Source: Burkholderiales bacterium (GTDB lineage: Bacteria; Pseudomonadota; Gammaproteobacteria; Burkholderiales; Burkholderiaceae_E). Taken from it: a stretch of 7,786 bases of DNA. The notes beneath the pieces were generated by a model, which did not search any database, was not told where the DNA came from, and was given only the letters and a program-made list of their open reading frames with translations. Shown piece by piece: positions 1 through 6,970 of the stretch. Position numbers and translations under genes: made by a program. The DNA is taken from positions 611,177-618,962 of the forward strand of contig CP070753.1 of assembly GCA_020348765.1 (NCBI GenBank). Direction: 5' to 3'. The number at the start of each line of letters is the position of its first letter. The first letter of the stretch is position 1.

Positions 1-1
1 C

Positions 2-2542
2 TACGTGCCGGGCTGGGACTGCCACGGCATGCCGATCGAGCACGCGGTCGAGAAGCTGCACGGCCGGGATCTGCCGACCGAGGAGACGCTGCGCCTGTGC
101 CGCGCCTTCGCCGAAGAGCAGATCGAGCGTCAGAGGCGCGACTTCGTTCGCCTCGGCGTGCTCGGCGACTGGGACGATCCGTACAAGACGATGAACCCGC
201 GCAACGAGGCCGACGAGATCCGCAGCCTCGGGCGCATGCTCGAGCTCGGGTACGTGTTCCGCGGGCTGAAGTCGCTCAACTGGTGCGTCGAGTGCGGCTC
301 GGCGCTGGCCGAGGCCGAGGTCGAGTACGAGGACAGAACCTCGACCGCGATCGACTTCGCCTACCCGCTGCGCACCGACCAGCGCGAAGCACTGGCGCAT
401 GCGTTCGGCCTGGGCGCGGCGCCCGAAGGCGACATCCTGGCGCTGGCCTGGACCACGACGCCGTGGACCTTGCCGGGCAGCCAGGCGATCAGCGCGCATC
501 CGGAGCACGAGTACGAGCTGGTCGCGACGCGACGCGGTCACCTGCTGCTCGCACGCGAACTGCGCGAACAGACGCTCGAGCGCTGCGGCATCGCGGGGCA
601 GCCGGTCGCCTGGGCGCGCGGCGACCGGCTCGGCGGGCTGGTGTTCCGTCATCCGTTCATCGATCGCGACGTGCCGCTGCTGCTGGGCGTGCACGTGACC
701 ACCGACGTCGGCACCGGTCTGGTGCACACGGCCCCGGCGCCCGGGGTCGAGGACTTCGACATGGGGCGCGAGCACGGCCTGCCGCTCGAGAGCCCGGTGC
801 TGGCCGACGGCAGCTATGCGTCGCACGTGCCGCACGTGGCCGGCCTGACGGTGCGCGACGTCGAGCCCCGGATCCTGGAACTGCTGCGCTCGGAAGGACA
901 GCTCTTCGCCGCCGAGAAGTACCGGCACAGCTATCCGCTGTGCTGGCGGCACAAGACGCCGATCATCTTTCGTGCCACCAACCAGTGGTTCGTCGGCATG
1001 GACCTTCCGGCCGGCAAGGCGCACGAGACGCTGCGAGCTACCGCGCTGCGCGGCATCGAGGCCACGCGGTTCTTCCCGGCCTGGGGCCAGCCGCGGCTGC
1101 ACGCGATGATCGCGAACCGTCCCGACTGGTGCACCTCGCGCCAGCGCCAGTGGGGCGTGCCGATCCCGTTCTTCACGCATCGCGAAACCGGTGAGTTGCA
1201 CCCGCGCACGCTCGAGCTGCTCGAGGCCGTCGCCCAGCGCGTCGAGGCCGAGGGCATCGAGGTCTGGCAGCGGATCACGGCCGAGGAGATGCTCGGTGCC
1301 GGGGACGCGGCGCTGTACGAGAAGAGCCGCGACACGCTCGACGTCTGGTTCGACTCCGGCACCACGCACGAGCACGTGATGCGCGGCTCGCATGCGGGGC
1401 AGAGCGTGTTCCCGGCCGACCTGTACCTGGAGGGCTCCGACCAGCACCGGGGCTGGTTCCACTCGTCGCTGCTGACCTCGTGCGCGATGAACGGCGTGCC
1501 GCCCTATCGGGCTCTGCTCACCCACGGCTTCGCGGTCGACGGCGCCGGGCGCAAGATGTCGAAGTCGCTGGGCAACGTGATCGCGCCGCAGAAGGTCTCG
1601 GACACGCTCGGTTCCGAGATCCTGCGCTTGTGGGTGGCCTCGACCGACTACTCGGGCGAGCTCTCGATCTCCGACGAGATCCTCAAGCGCGTGGTCGAGT
1701 CGTACCGCCGGATCCGCAATACGCTGCGCTTCCTGCTGGCCAATGTCGCCGACTTCGATCCGAAACGCCACGCGGTGCCGGTCGGCGAGCTGTTCGAAGT
1801 CGATCGCTACGCGATGGCGATGACCGCGGCGATGCAGGCAGCCTGCGAGGCCGAGTTCGAGCGCTTCGAGTTCCACCCGGTCGTCGCGCGCCTGCAGACC
1901 TTCTGCTCCGAGGATCTCGGCGCCTTCTACCTGGACATCCTGAAGGACCGGCTGTACACGAGCGGCGCCGACAGCCGCGCCCGGCGCTCGGCACAGACCG
2001 CGCTCTGGCACGTGACGCACGCGCTACTGCGGCTGATGGCCCCGGTGCTGTCGTTCACCGCCGAGGAAGCCTGGCGAATCTTCGCGCCCGACGAGTGGGC
2101 CGCCGGCGGCGAGACGATCTTCACCCAGACCTACTACCGGATGCCGGCCGGCGCGCAAGCGCCGGCGCTGCTCGAGAAGTGGACGCGGATTCGCCAGTGG
2201 CGCGGCGAAGTGATGAAGGAGCTCGAGGCGGTGCGCACCTCGGGCGGCATCGGCTCGTCGCTGCAGGCCGAAGTCGAGTTGCACGCGGCCGGCAGCAAGT
2301 TCGAGCTGCTCGCCGGTCTCGGCGACGACCTGCGCTTCGTGCTGATCACCTCGGCGGCGCGGCTGGTGCGCGCCGCCGGCGAGGCCGATGAACGGGTGCT
2401 GGTCATGCCCTCGACGCATCCCAAGTGCGAGCGCTGCTGGCACTGGCGGGCCGACGTCGGCGCCGATGCGGCGCATCCGAGCATCTGCGGTCGCTGCGTG
2501 GCCAACCTGCACGGCGAAGGCGAAGCGAGGCGCTTCGCGTGA
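2..2542 (+). CDS. ileS: Isoleucyl-tRNA synthetase, 5'-truncated by the window edge
   Basis: Cytoplasmic class I aminoacyl-tRNA synthetase that charges tRNA-Ile and edits misactivated valine. The reading frame enters at position 2 with [13 protein letters not shown], which in this family lies some 25-30 residues after the HIGH motif. About 90 N-terminal residues, including HIGH and the true start, are therefore outside the window. Visible landmarks are the CP1 editing-domain strand TTTPWTLP (452-475) and the editing-site segment [10 protein letters not shown] (725-754), whose His and final Asp match the family's editing residues. Further on are VWFDSG (1343-1360), [14 protein letters not shown] (about 1427-1468) and KMSKS (1553-1567). 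The C-terminal zinc knuckle has two CxxC pairs (Cys codons at 2426, 2435, 2486 and 2495), typical of the bacterial long form of about 940 residues. The 846 visible residues plus the missing part fit that length. The frame is intact to TGA at 2540-2542. It is the first gene of the lspA-coaBC-dut run. Identity is certain; only the start is missing. Confidence 0.98.
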   Translation, partial: YVPGWDCHGMPIEHAVEKLHGRDLPTEETLRLCRAFAEEQIERQRRDFVRLGVLGDWDDPYKTMNPRNEADEIRSLGRMLELGYVFRGLKSLNWCVECGSALAEAEVEYEDRTSTAIDFAYPLRTDQREALAHAFGLGAAPEGDILALAWTTTPWTLPGSQAISAHPEHEYELVATRRGHLLLARELREQTLERCGIAGQPVAWARGDRLGGLVFRHPFIDRDVPLLLGVHVTTDVGTGLVHTAPAPGVEDFDMGREHGLPLESPVLADGSYASHVPHVAGLTVRDVEPRILELLRSEGQLFAAEKYRHSYPLCWRHKTPIIFRATNQWFVGMDLPAGKAHETLRATALRGIEATRFFPAWGQPRLHAMIANRPDWCTSRQRQWGVPIPFFTHRETGELHPRTLELLEAVAQRVEAEGIEVWQRITAEEMLGAGDAALYEKSRDTLDVWFDSGTTHEHVMRGSHAGQSVFPADLYLEGSDQHRGWFHSSLLTSCAMNGVPPYRALLTHGFAVDGAGRKMSKSLGNVIAPQKVSDTLGSEILRLWVASTDYSGELSISDEILKRVVESYRRIRNTLRFLLANVADFDPKRHAVPVGELFEVDRYAMAMTAAMQAACEAEFERFEFHPVVARLQTFCSEDLGAFYLDILKDRLYTSGADSRARRSAQTALWHVTHALLRLMAPVLSFTAEEAWRIFAPDEWAAGGETIFTQTYYRMPAGAQAPALLEKWTRIRQWRGEVMKELEAVRTSGGIGSSLQAEVELHAAGSKFELLAGLGDDLRFVLITSAARLVRAAGEADERVLVMPSTHPKCERCWHWRADVGADAAHPSICGRCVANLHGEGEARRFA

Positions 2543-2549
2543 GCTTCAC

Positions 2550-2669
2550 CGGGCCATGAGCGGGACGGGCTGCGGACGGGCCATGCGCGGCGGGGGCTGC
2601 GGCCGACCCATGACCGCCACGGGCTGCGGCCGGGCCATGCGCGGCAGGGGCGGCGGCCGGGCCGCGGCG
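2550..2669 (+). repeat. 27-bp tandem repeat (4 full units plus a remnant) in the ileS-lspA spacer
   Basis: Four consecutive 27-bp units are seen at 2550-2576, 2577-2603, 2604-2630 and 2631-2657, followed by a partial unit to about 2669. Each full unit contains a CCATG core near its start and most end in CTGCGG. Units 2 and 4 match at 25 of 27 positions and units 1 and 3 at 21 of 27, so the array looks like a 54-bp pair that was duplicated. The period is nine codons, so the array keeps frames open on both strands. It fills nearly the whole 135-nt gap between ileS and lspA. Confidence 0.85.
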
Positions 2670-2681
2670 TCGCACCGGTGA
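2556..2681 (+). CDS. Possible 41-residue repeat peptide overlapping the lspA start
   Basis: I do not recognise this product. An ATG at 2556, 13 nt after the ileS stop, opens a frame of 41 codons ending at TGA 2679-2681. It consists of nine-residue repeats of the form R-A-M-x-G-x-G-C-G, rich in Gly, Arg, Cys and Met, and its tail is RAAASHR. Its stop shares bases with the lspA GTG start (GTGA), an arrangement typical of translational coupling. No convincing Shine-Dalgarno sequence precedes the ATG. The frame may serve only to carry ribosomes from ileS to lspA, or may be open by chance because the underlying repeat is a multiple of three. It has no signal peptide or membrane segment. Whether it is translated cannot be decided from this sequence. 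Confidence 0.3.
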   Translation: MSGTGCGRAMRGGGCGRPMTATGCGRAMRGRGGGRAAASHR

Positions 2682-3190
2682 AGCGGGCACGCCTGTGGCC
2701 GTGGCTTGCGCTGGCCGCAGCGCTGATCGCGCTCGACCAGGCGACCAAGTTCGCGATCGAGCGCGGTTTCGAGTACGGTGAGCGGCTGCCGGTGCTGCCC
2801 GGCCTGTTCGACCTGACCCTGGTCTACAACCGCGGCGCGGCATTCAGCTTTCTCGCCGGTGCCGACGGCTGGCAGCGCTGGTTCTTCACGGCGCTCGGAC
2901 TGGTCGCGTCGGTGGTGATCGTGTGGCTGCTGCGGCGCCACGGCTCACAGCGGGTGTTCGCAAGCGCGCTCACGCTGATCCTGGGGGGCGCGCTGGGCAA
3001 TGTCATCGATCGCCTGCTGCACGGCCACGTGGTCGACTTCCTGCTGGTCTACCACCAGGGCTGGTACTGGCCCGCGTTCAACGTGGCCGACTCGGCGATC
3101 ACGGTCGGCGCGGCGCTGCTGATCATCGACGAGCTGCGTCGCGTGATCGGCAGCCGCAGCGCCGGCGACGACGCGCGCCCGGGGCGATGA
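2678..3190 (+). CDS. lspA: Lipoprotein signal peptidase (signal peptidase II)
   Basis: Inner-membrane aspartyl protease that cleaves prolipoprotein signal peptides just before the lipid-modified cysteine. The 170-residue length is usual for the family. Four hydrophobic segments are visible at about residues 6-23, 67-86, 94-109 and 135-152. The signature blocks are DQATK (20-24), YNRGAAFSF (50-58), [10 protein letters not shown] (103-112), HVVDF (117-121) and FNVADS (134-139). The catalytic aspartate pair by family alignment is D120 and D138. GTG at 2678 is the only ATG/GTG/TTG in this frame between the ileS stop and the first LspA residues, which fixes the start. No strong Shine-Dalgarno lies at the usual distance, so initiation may depend on coupling to the overlapping upstream frame. 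The gene is in the same frame as ileS, with no stop other than the ileS TGA between them. Its own stop overlaps an ATG (ATGA, 3187-3190). Confidence 0.97.
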   Translation: MKRARLWPWLALAAALIALDQATKFAIERGFEYGERLPVLPGLFDLTLVYNRGAAFSFLAGADGWQRWFFTALGLVASVVIVWLLRRHGSQRVFASALTLILGGALGNVIDRLLHGHVVDFLLVYHQGWYWPAFNVADSAITVGAALLIIDELRRVIGSRSAGDDARPGR

Positions 3191-3222
3191 GCACGAACGC
3201 GTACCCGATGGGCATCGTGTAG
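3187..3222 (+). other. Eleven-codon mini-frame bridging lspA and coaBC
   Basis: An ATG at 3187 overlaps the lspA stop as ATGA and opens a frame encoding [11 protein letters not shown], ending at TAG 3220-3222, 10 nt before the coaBC ATG. A ribosome finishing lspA could restart here and terminate next to coaBC, which lacks a recognisable Shine-Dalgarno sequence. This may be a coupling device, or a chance frame in a short gap. The peptide itself has no recognisable function. Confidence 0.2.
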
Positions 3223-3225
3223 AGT
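3220..3225 (+). promoter_or_regulatory. Possible -10 hexamer for a leaderless coaBC transcript
   Basis: TAGAGT matches the TAnnnT core of a sigma-70 -10 element and ends 7 nt before the coaBC ATG at 3233. Transcription from it would begin at or next to the start codon, giving a leaderless mRNA. This would also explain why coaBC has no ribosome binding site. No credible -35 hexamer is found at 16-18 nt upstream, so the call is weak. Confidence 0.2.
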
Positions 3226-3232
3226 TCGGCCC

Positions 3233-4423
3233 ATGGATCTTGCCGGTCGTCGCATCCTGCTCGGGGTCACCGGGGGCATCGCCGCGTACAAGGCGGCCGA
3301 ATTCGTGCGCCTGCTGACGGCCGAAGGCGCCGAAGTGCAGGTGATCATGACCGAGGCGGCGACCCGCTTCGTCGGCACGGTCACGTTCCAGGCGCTGTCG
3401 GGGCGCCCCGTGCACACCGACCAGTGGGATGCGCGCATCGACAACAACATGGCGCACATCGAGCTGTCGCGCCACGCGGACCTGATCGTGGTCGCGCCGG
3501 CCAGCGCCGACTTCATCGCCAAGACCGTGCACGGCCTGGCCGATGACCTGCTGAGCACGCTGTGCCTGGCGCGCGACTGCCCGCTGTTGTTGGCGCCGGC
3601 GATGAACCGGCAGATGTGGGAGCACCCGGCCACCCAGCGCAACGTGCGCCAGCTCGAGGCCGACGGCGTTGCGCTGCTCGGGCCGGCGGCCGGCGATCAG
3701 GCCTGCGGCGAGGTCGGCATGGGCCGCATGCTCGAAGCGAACGAGCTGCTGGCCGACCTCGTGGCATTCCTGCAGCCGAAGGTGATGGCCGAACGCCGCG
3801 TGCTGGTCACGGCCGGCCCGACCTACGAGCCGATCGATCCGGTGCGCGGCATCACGAATCGGTCCTCGGGCAAGATGGGTTTTGCCGTGGCAAGGGCATT
3901 CCGCGAAGCCGGCGCCGAGGTCACGCTCGTCGCCGGCCCGGTCGCGCTCGAGACCCCGCGCGGCGTGCGTCGTGTCGACGTCGTCGATGCGCGCCAGATG
4001 TACGACGCGGTGATGGCCGAGGCGACGGGCTGCGACGTGTTGGTCTCGGTGGCCGCGGTGGCCGACTGGCGCGTCAGGTCGCCGTCGAGCTCCAAGATCA
4101 AGAAGGAGAGCGGGCGCTCGCCGGAGCTGGCGTTCGAGGAGAATCCGGACATCCTGGCCAGCGTCGCGCGCCTCGAGACGGCACCGTACTGCGTCGGCTT
4201 CGCGGCCGAGAGCGATGCGCTCGAGGCCAATGCGCAGGCCAAGCGCAAGCGCAAGGGCGTGCCGCTGCTGTTCGGCAACATCGGTCACCAGGCCTTCGGG
4301 CGCGATGACAACGAGCTGGTCCTGGTCGACGAGCACGGCATCGAGCGACTGCCGGCCAGCGACAAGCGCACGCTGGCCCGTCGCCTGGTCACCGAGGTCG
4401 CGCGCCGGCTCGGGCAGCGCTGA
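3233..4423 (+). CDS. coaBC: Bifunctional phosphopantothenoylcysteine decarboxylase / phosphopantothenate-cysteine ligase
   Basis: Carries out two consecutive steps of coenzyme A synthesis: joining cysteine to 4'-phosphopantothenate (CoaB, CTP-dependent) and decarboxylating the product to 4'-phosphopantetheine (CoaC, FMN-dependent). The 396 residues match the usual fused length of about 400. The CoaC half (about 1-185) begins with [13 protein letters not shown] (11-23). It shows the catalytic histidine in MAHIELSR (H75), PAMN (122-125) and the substrate-clamp cysteine in [10 protein letters not shown] (C158). The CoaB half (about 187-396) has [24 protein letters not shown] (193-216, with N209), SVAAVADW (272-279), the lysine cluster KIKK (288-291; K288 probably matches the catalytic lysine) and GFAAES (322-327). 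The segment [14 protein letters not shown] (348-361) resembles betaproteobacterial homologues. No Shine-Dalgarno is visible before ATG 3233. It follows lspA by 42 nt and precedes dut by 25 nt in a probable operon. Confidence 0.97.
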   Translation: MDLAGRRILLGVTGGIAAYKAAEFVRLLTAEGAEVQVIMTEAATRFVGTVTFQALSGRPVHTDQWDARIDNNMAHIELSRHADLIVVAPASADFIAKTVHGLADDLLSTLCLARDCPLLLAPAMNRQMWEHPATQRNVRQLEADGVALLGPAAGDQACGEVGMGRMLEANELLADLVAFLQPKVMAERRVLVTAGPTYEPIDPVRGITNRSSGKMGFAVARAFREAGAEVTLVAGPVALETPRGVRRVDVVDARQMYDAVMAEATGCDVLVSVAAVADWRVRSPSSSKIKKESGRSPELAFEENPDILASVARLETAPYCVGFAAESDALEANAQAKRKRKGVPLLFGNIGHQAFGRDDNELVLVDEHGIERLPASDKRTLARRLVTEVARRLGQR

Positions 4424-4448
4424 GCCGCCCGGCCCGAGGCGCACGGCG

Positions 4449-4892
4449 ATGCAGCTCGATGTTCGCATCCTCGACGGGCGGCTGCGGGGGCAGTTGCCAT
4501 CGTACGCGACGCCCGGCAGCGCCGGGCTGGACCTGCGCGCGGCCCTGGCCGAGCCCCTGTCGCTGGCGCCCGGAGCGGCCGAGCTGATCCCCACCGGCAT
4601 GGCGATCCACCTCGCCGATCCGGGCTACTGCGCGCTGATCCTTCCGCGCTCGGGGCTGGGCCACCGGCACGGCATCGTGCTCGGAAACCTGGTCGGGCTG
4701 ATCGACTCGGACTACCAGGGCGAACTGCTGGTCTCGACCTGGAATCGCGGCAGCGAGCCGTTCACGATCGAGCCGCTCGAGCGCATCGCACAGCTGGTGA
4801 TCGTGCCGGTCGTGCAGGCCCGTTTCAATCTGGTCGAAGCGTTCGAGGACTCGACCCGGGGCGCGGGCGGCTTCGGCAGCACCGGCCGGTAA
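4449..4892 (+). CDS. dut: Deoxyuridine 5'-triphosphate nucleotidohydrolase (dUTPase)
   Basis: Homotrimeric enzyme that hydrolyses dUTP to dUMP and pyrophosphate, keeping uracil out of DNA and supplying the thymidylate pathway. All five family motifs are present in 147 residues. Motif 1 is [10 protein letters not shown] (22-31) and motif 2 is [15 protein letters not shown] (66-80). Motif 3 is [19 protein letters not shown] (83-101), with catalytic D86 and uracil-contacting Y89. Motif 4 is [10 protein letters not shown] (111-120) and motif 5 is the C-terminal arm [11 protein letters not shown] (137-147). ATG 4449 is chosen because a GAGG Shine-Dalgarno (4436-4439) lies 9 nt upstream and the family's N-terminus begins here; longer upstream extensions run inside coaBC. 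It is the last gene of the + strand run and converges on the cytochrome operon. Confidence 0.97.
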   Translation: MQLDVRILDGRLRGQLPSYATPGSAGLDLRAALAEPLSLAPGAAELIPTGMAIHLADPGYCALILPRSGLGHRHGIVLGNLVGLIDSDYQGELLVSTWNRGSEPFTIEPLERIAQLVIVPVVQARFNLVEAFEDSTRGAGGFGSTGR

Positions 4893-4934
4893 CACGCCGG
4901 ACGGTCGACCGCGATCGTCGCGCCCGCGCCGCAG

Positions 4935-4958
4935 CCCCTGGCCCCCGGCCCTGACCCC
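4935..4958 (-). other. G-quadruplex-type motif in the convergent spacer
   Basis: On the minus strand four G-runs of 4, 3, 5 and 4 bases are separated by loops of 3, 2 and 3 bases (on the + strand: C-runs at 4935-4938, 4942-4946, 4949-4951 and 4955-4958). This satisfies the standard G3+N1-7 rule. It lies 16 nt past the stop of the diheme cytochrome gene, so it would be in the 3' end of that operon's RNA. No T-tracted hairpin terminator was seen in 4893-4973; the only other symmetry is the 10-bp palindrome CGGTCGACCG at 4902-4911. Confidence 0.5.
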
Positions 4959-4973
4959 GACGCGCTGCGCCGC

Positions 4974-5645
4974 CTACCTGCCTTGCAGGTATTCGCCGAT
5001 CGCGACGATCTCGAGCTCGGTCAGCAGCTCGGCGACTGGCTGCATCACGGGGTGACCACGAGCGCGGCTCTTGAATGCCCGCAGCTGCGCCTGGATGTAT
5101 CCCGAGACCTGTCCGGCGAGCCGCGGCAGCTCGGCGGTGCCGCCGGCCCCGGCGCCGTGGCAGTTGGCGCAGGCCGGTACGCCGCTGAAGCGGTTGCCGT
5201 TCATGAACAGATACCGGCCGACGACCGCCAGCTCCGGATCCTCGGGCTGCTGCGGCTGCGGCGTCTGCGCCTCGAAGTAGGCACCCAGGGCGCGCATGTC
5301 CGCCGGCGTCAGCTCCGCGACCATCGCTGCCATCTGCGTGCTGCTGCGCGCGCCGCTCCGGAAGTACTCGAGCTGGCGCGCGATGTACTGCGCGTGCTGG
5401 CCGGCGAGCCTGGGGTAGAGCTCGCTGGCCGACTCGCCCTGCATCCCGTGACACAGGAAGCAGCTGGCTTCGACCAGCTCCTTGCCGCGCGCGACCTCGG
5501 CCGCCGACTGGGCCGCCGCCGGCGCAGCGGCAGCGAGCAGGCCGGCGGCGAGCAGGCCGCAGGCCATTCCCGCCGCCGCCGCCGGCGCAGCGCGCGCACC
5601 GCGCCGAAGCGCCGCTGCCAGCGCGGCGCGCCACACCGCTGCCAC
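4974..5645 (-). CDS. Diheme c4-type cytochrome c, third gene of the sulfide dehydrogenase operon
   Basis: Periplasmic electron carrier with two class I cytochrome c domains. The 223-residue precursor has a long export signal: an Arg-containing N-region, then a hydrophobic stretch (about 27-42) ending in APAAAQ, with likely cleavage near residue 46. Domain 1 (about 49-128) has heme site CFLCH (62-66) and candidate Met ligands M105 or M108. Domain 2 (about 135-223) has CANCH (159-163) and M201 in HPVMQPVAELL. The repeated PRLAGQ...Y(I)..QL..F(R/K)SxAR pattern is typical of c4 cytochromes and of the diheme FccA of purple sulfur bacteria. GTG 5645 is taken as the start because GGAGGGA (5652-5658) sits 6 nt upstream; a shorter start at Met27 would keep the signal's hydrophobic core. 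It begins 15 nt after fccB. It could be the electron acceptor of the FccAB pair or a second cytochrome subunit. The family is sure; the exact partner is inferred. Confidence 0.88.
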   Translation of the reverse strand: MAAVWRAALAAALRRGARAAPAAAAGMACGLLAAGLLAAAAPAAAQSAAEVARGKELVEASCFLCHGMQGESASELYPRLAGQHAQYIARQLEYFRSGARSSTQMAAMVAELTPADMRALGAYFEAQTPQPQQPEDPELAVVGRYLFMNGNRFSGVPACANCHGAGAGGTAELPRLAGQVSGYIQAQLRAFKSRARGHPVMQPVAELLTELEIVAIGEYLQGR

Positions 5646-5651
5646 AGCCGG

Positions 5652-5658
5652 TCCCTCC
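5652..5658 (-). promoter_or_regulatory. Shine-Dalgarno that fixes the GTG start of the diheme cytochrome
   Basis: The minus strand reads GGAGGGA in the fccB-cytochrome gap, 6 nt before GTG 5645. This supports the longer, GTG-initiated form over the internal Met27 start. Confidence 0.75.
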
Positions 5659-5660
5659 GC

Positions 5661-6959
5661 TCAGCTCGCCGATAGCATGTCCGCCCAGATGTTGTTGGCC
5701 CAAGCTTCGGCGAACTTGCCCTCGAGCTGGTTCGGCGCCGGTGACAGCCCGCCCGCACCCTTGATCGGCACGATGGTCTTCTGCCCGGCGTCGTACTGGT
5801 GCACGCTGGCCACGTGAATCACGTTCTTGCCGTCGACGAAGCTGTAGCAGGTGTTGGCCATCATCGGCGGCACCGGCGCACGACCCTGCATCAGCTCGAC
5901 GATGGCCGCGGCCACCGCCTTGCCGTGCTGGTTGGCCATGTGCCCGGACTTCGGCATGCCCGGCGCGCTGAAGGTCGAGTCCCCGATCACGTGCACGTTC
6001 TTGTGCGCCGCAGACTCCAGCGTCAGCCAGTCGACCCCGCACCACAGGTTGTTGACCGTGATCAGCCCCGCGTCGCGCGCAAGGTCACCGGCCCGCTGCA
6101 TCGGGATCACGTTGAGCACGTCCGCCTTGACCCGGTCGCCGAGCTCGGTGGTCACGGTTCGCGTGGCCGCGTCCAGCTCGGTGACGTTCATGTTGGGCCG
6201 GTACTCGACGATGTCCTTGTACTCGGTCGTGTACACCTTGGTGAACAGCGCCCCCTTGGAGACGATCTTCTCGTTCGAATCGAGCACGATCACCTTGGAC
6301 CGCGGCTTGGCCGCCTTGAAGTAGGAGGCGACCTGACACATGCGCTCGTACGGACCCGGCGGGCAGCGATACGGGCCTTTGGGCACGGTCATCACGAACA
6401 CGCCGCCGTCGGGCATCGCCTCGAGCTGGCGACGCAGCGTCACGGTCTGCGGGCCTGCCTTCCACGAGTGAGGGATGGTCTCGGCGACCTGGGCGTCGTA
6501 GCCGCTGATGGTCTCGTAGCGGAAGTCGATTCCGGGCGCGACGATCAACCGGTCGTAGCCCATCGTGCCCCCGCGCGCGAGCGCCACGGTGCGCTTGGCG
6601 GCATCGATGCCGGTGACCTGGTCCTGAATCAGCGTGATGCCCATGCTGCGCAGGCCCTCGTAGCTGACGGTCTGCTGCTCGATCGTGCGATACCCGCCCA
6701 GCACCAGGTTGGACAGCGGGCAGGAAACGAAATTCGCGTTGCGCTCGATCAGTACGACCTCGATTGCTCCGCCGGACCACAGGCGCAGGTACTTGGCGGC
6801 GGTCGCGCCGCTGAAGCCGCCGCCGACGACGACCACCTTGCCCATCGACTTGCTGACGATCGGCGGCGATGCGCAGGCACCGAGCGCCGACAGCACCGAA
6901 CCCGCGCCGGCCGCCTTCAGCAGCGCACGGCGCGAAACACGTGTCGTATCCAGTTTCAT
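5661..6959 (-). CDS. fccB: Flavocytochrome c sulfide dehydrogenase, FAD subunit (FccB/SoxF family)
   Basis: Periplasmic flavoprotein that oxidises sulfide, passing electrons through FAD to a bound cytochrome c. The 432-residue precursor opens with a twin-arginine signal (SRRALLK, 9-15), so it is probably exported folded with FAD. The dinucleotide-binding strand is KVVVVGGGFSGATAAKYL (41-58) and the second FAD motif is HVIGDS (323-328). Cysteines at family positions are all present: C80 in FVSCPLSN matches the cysteine that holds FAD covalently in Allochromatium FccB, and C199 (YRCPPGPYER) and C371 (NTCYSF) match the redox-active pair. The C-terminal dimerisation/FCSD-type region ends with WANNIWADML. 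Conserved blocks such as PHSWKAGPQT, VLDSNEK and PKSGHMANQHGK support FCSD rather than a generic sulfide:quinone reductase. C208 looks extra. The signal ends in LGAC (26-29), a possible lipobox. The start has SD GGAGG 6 nt upstream. SoxF is a near-identical family, but no sox genes are visible here. Confidence 0.9.
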   Translation of the reverse strand: MKLDTTRVSRRALLKAAGAGSVLSALGACASPPIVSKSMGKVVVVGGGFSGATAAKYLRLWSGGAIEVVLIERNANFVSCPLSNLVLGGYRTIEQQTVSYEGLRSMGITLIQDQVTGIDAAKRTVALARGGTMGYDRLIVAPGIDFRYETISGYDAQVAETIPHSWKAGPQTVTLRRQLEAMPDGGVFVMTVPKGPYRCPPGPYERMCQVASYFKAAKPRSKVIVLDSNEKIVSKGALFTKVYTTEYKDIVEYRPNMNVTELDAATRTVTTELGDRVKADVLNVIPMQRAGDLARDAGLITVNNLWCGVDWLTLESAAHKNVHVIGDSTFSAPGMPKSGHMANQHGKAVAAAIVELMQGRAPVPPMMANTCYSFVDGKNVIHVASVHQYDAGQKTIVPIKGAGGLSPAPNQLEGKFAEAWANNIWADMLSAS

Positions 6960-6965
6960 CGTGCG

Positions 6966-6970
6966 CCTCC
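6966..6970 (-). promoter_or_regulatory. fccB Shine-Dalgarno fused to the fccA stop codon
   Basis: The minus strand reads TAGGAGG (6966-6972). The last base of the fccA TAG stop is the first G of GGAGG, and the fccB ATG follows 6 nt later. This layout favours tight coupling of the two subunits. Confidence 0.8.

Noticed and set aside
2550..2669. CRISPR-like array in the ileS-lspA spacer
   Set aside because: The 27-bp units are directly abutting, without unique spacers, so this is a simple tandem repeat.
2945..4600. Long minus-strand open frame (551 codons) antisense to coaBC and lspA
   Set aside because: It lies opposite two fully conserved genes, is rich in Arg, Gly, Ala and His as expected for the antisense of GC-rich coding DNA, and shows no recognisable domain.
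4902..4911. Palindrome CGGTCGACCG as a terminator for dut
   Set aside because: Five base pairs with no loop and no following T-run; it cannot form a useful RNA hairpin.
4825..6045. Minus-strand open frame (406 codons) overlapping dut, the diheme cytochrome and fccB
   Set aside because: It is an alternative frame of the cytochrome and fccB genes; the real frames carry CxxCH sites, FAD motifs and Shine-Dalgarno sequences, and this one has none.
5661..6959. Sulfide:quinone reductase or NADH dehydrogenase instead of FccB
   Set aside because: The Tat signal, the cysteine at the covalent-FAD position, the FCSD-type C-terminus and the flanking cytochromes fit flavocytochrome c better. SoxF remains a close alternative, but no sox genes are in view.
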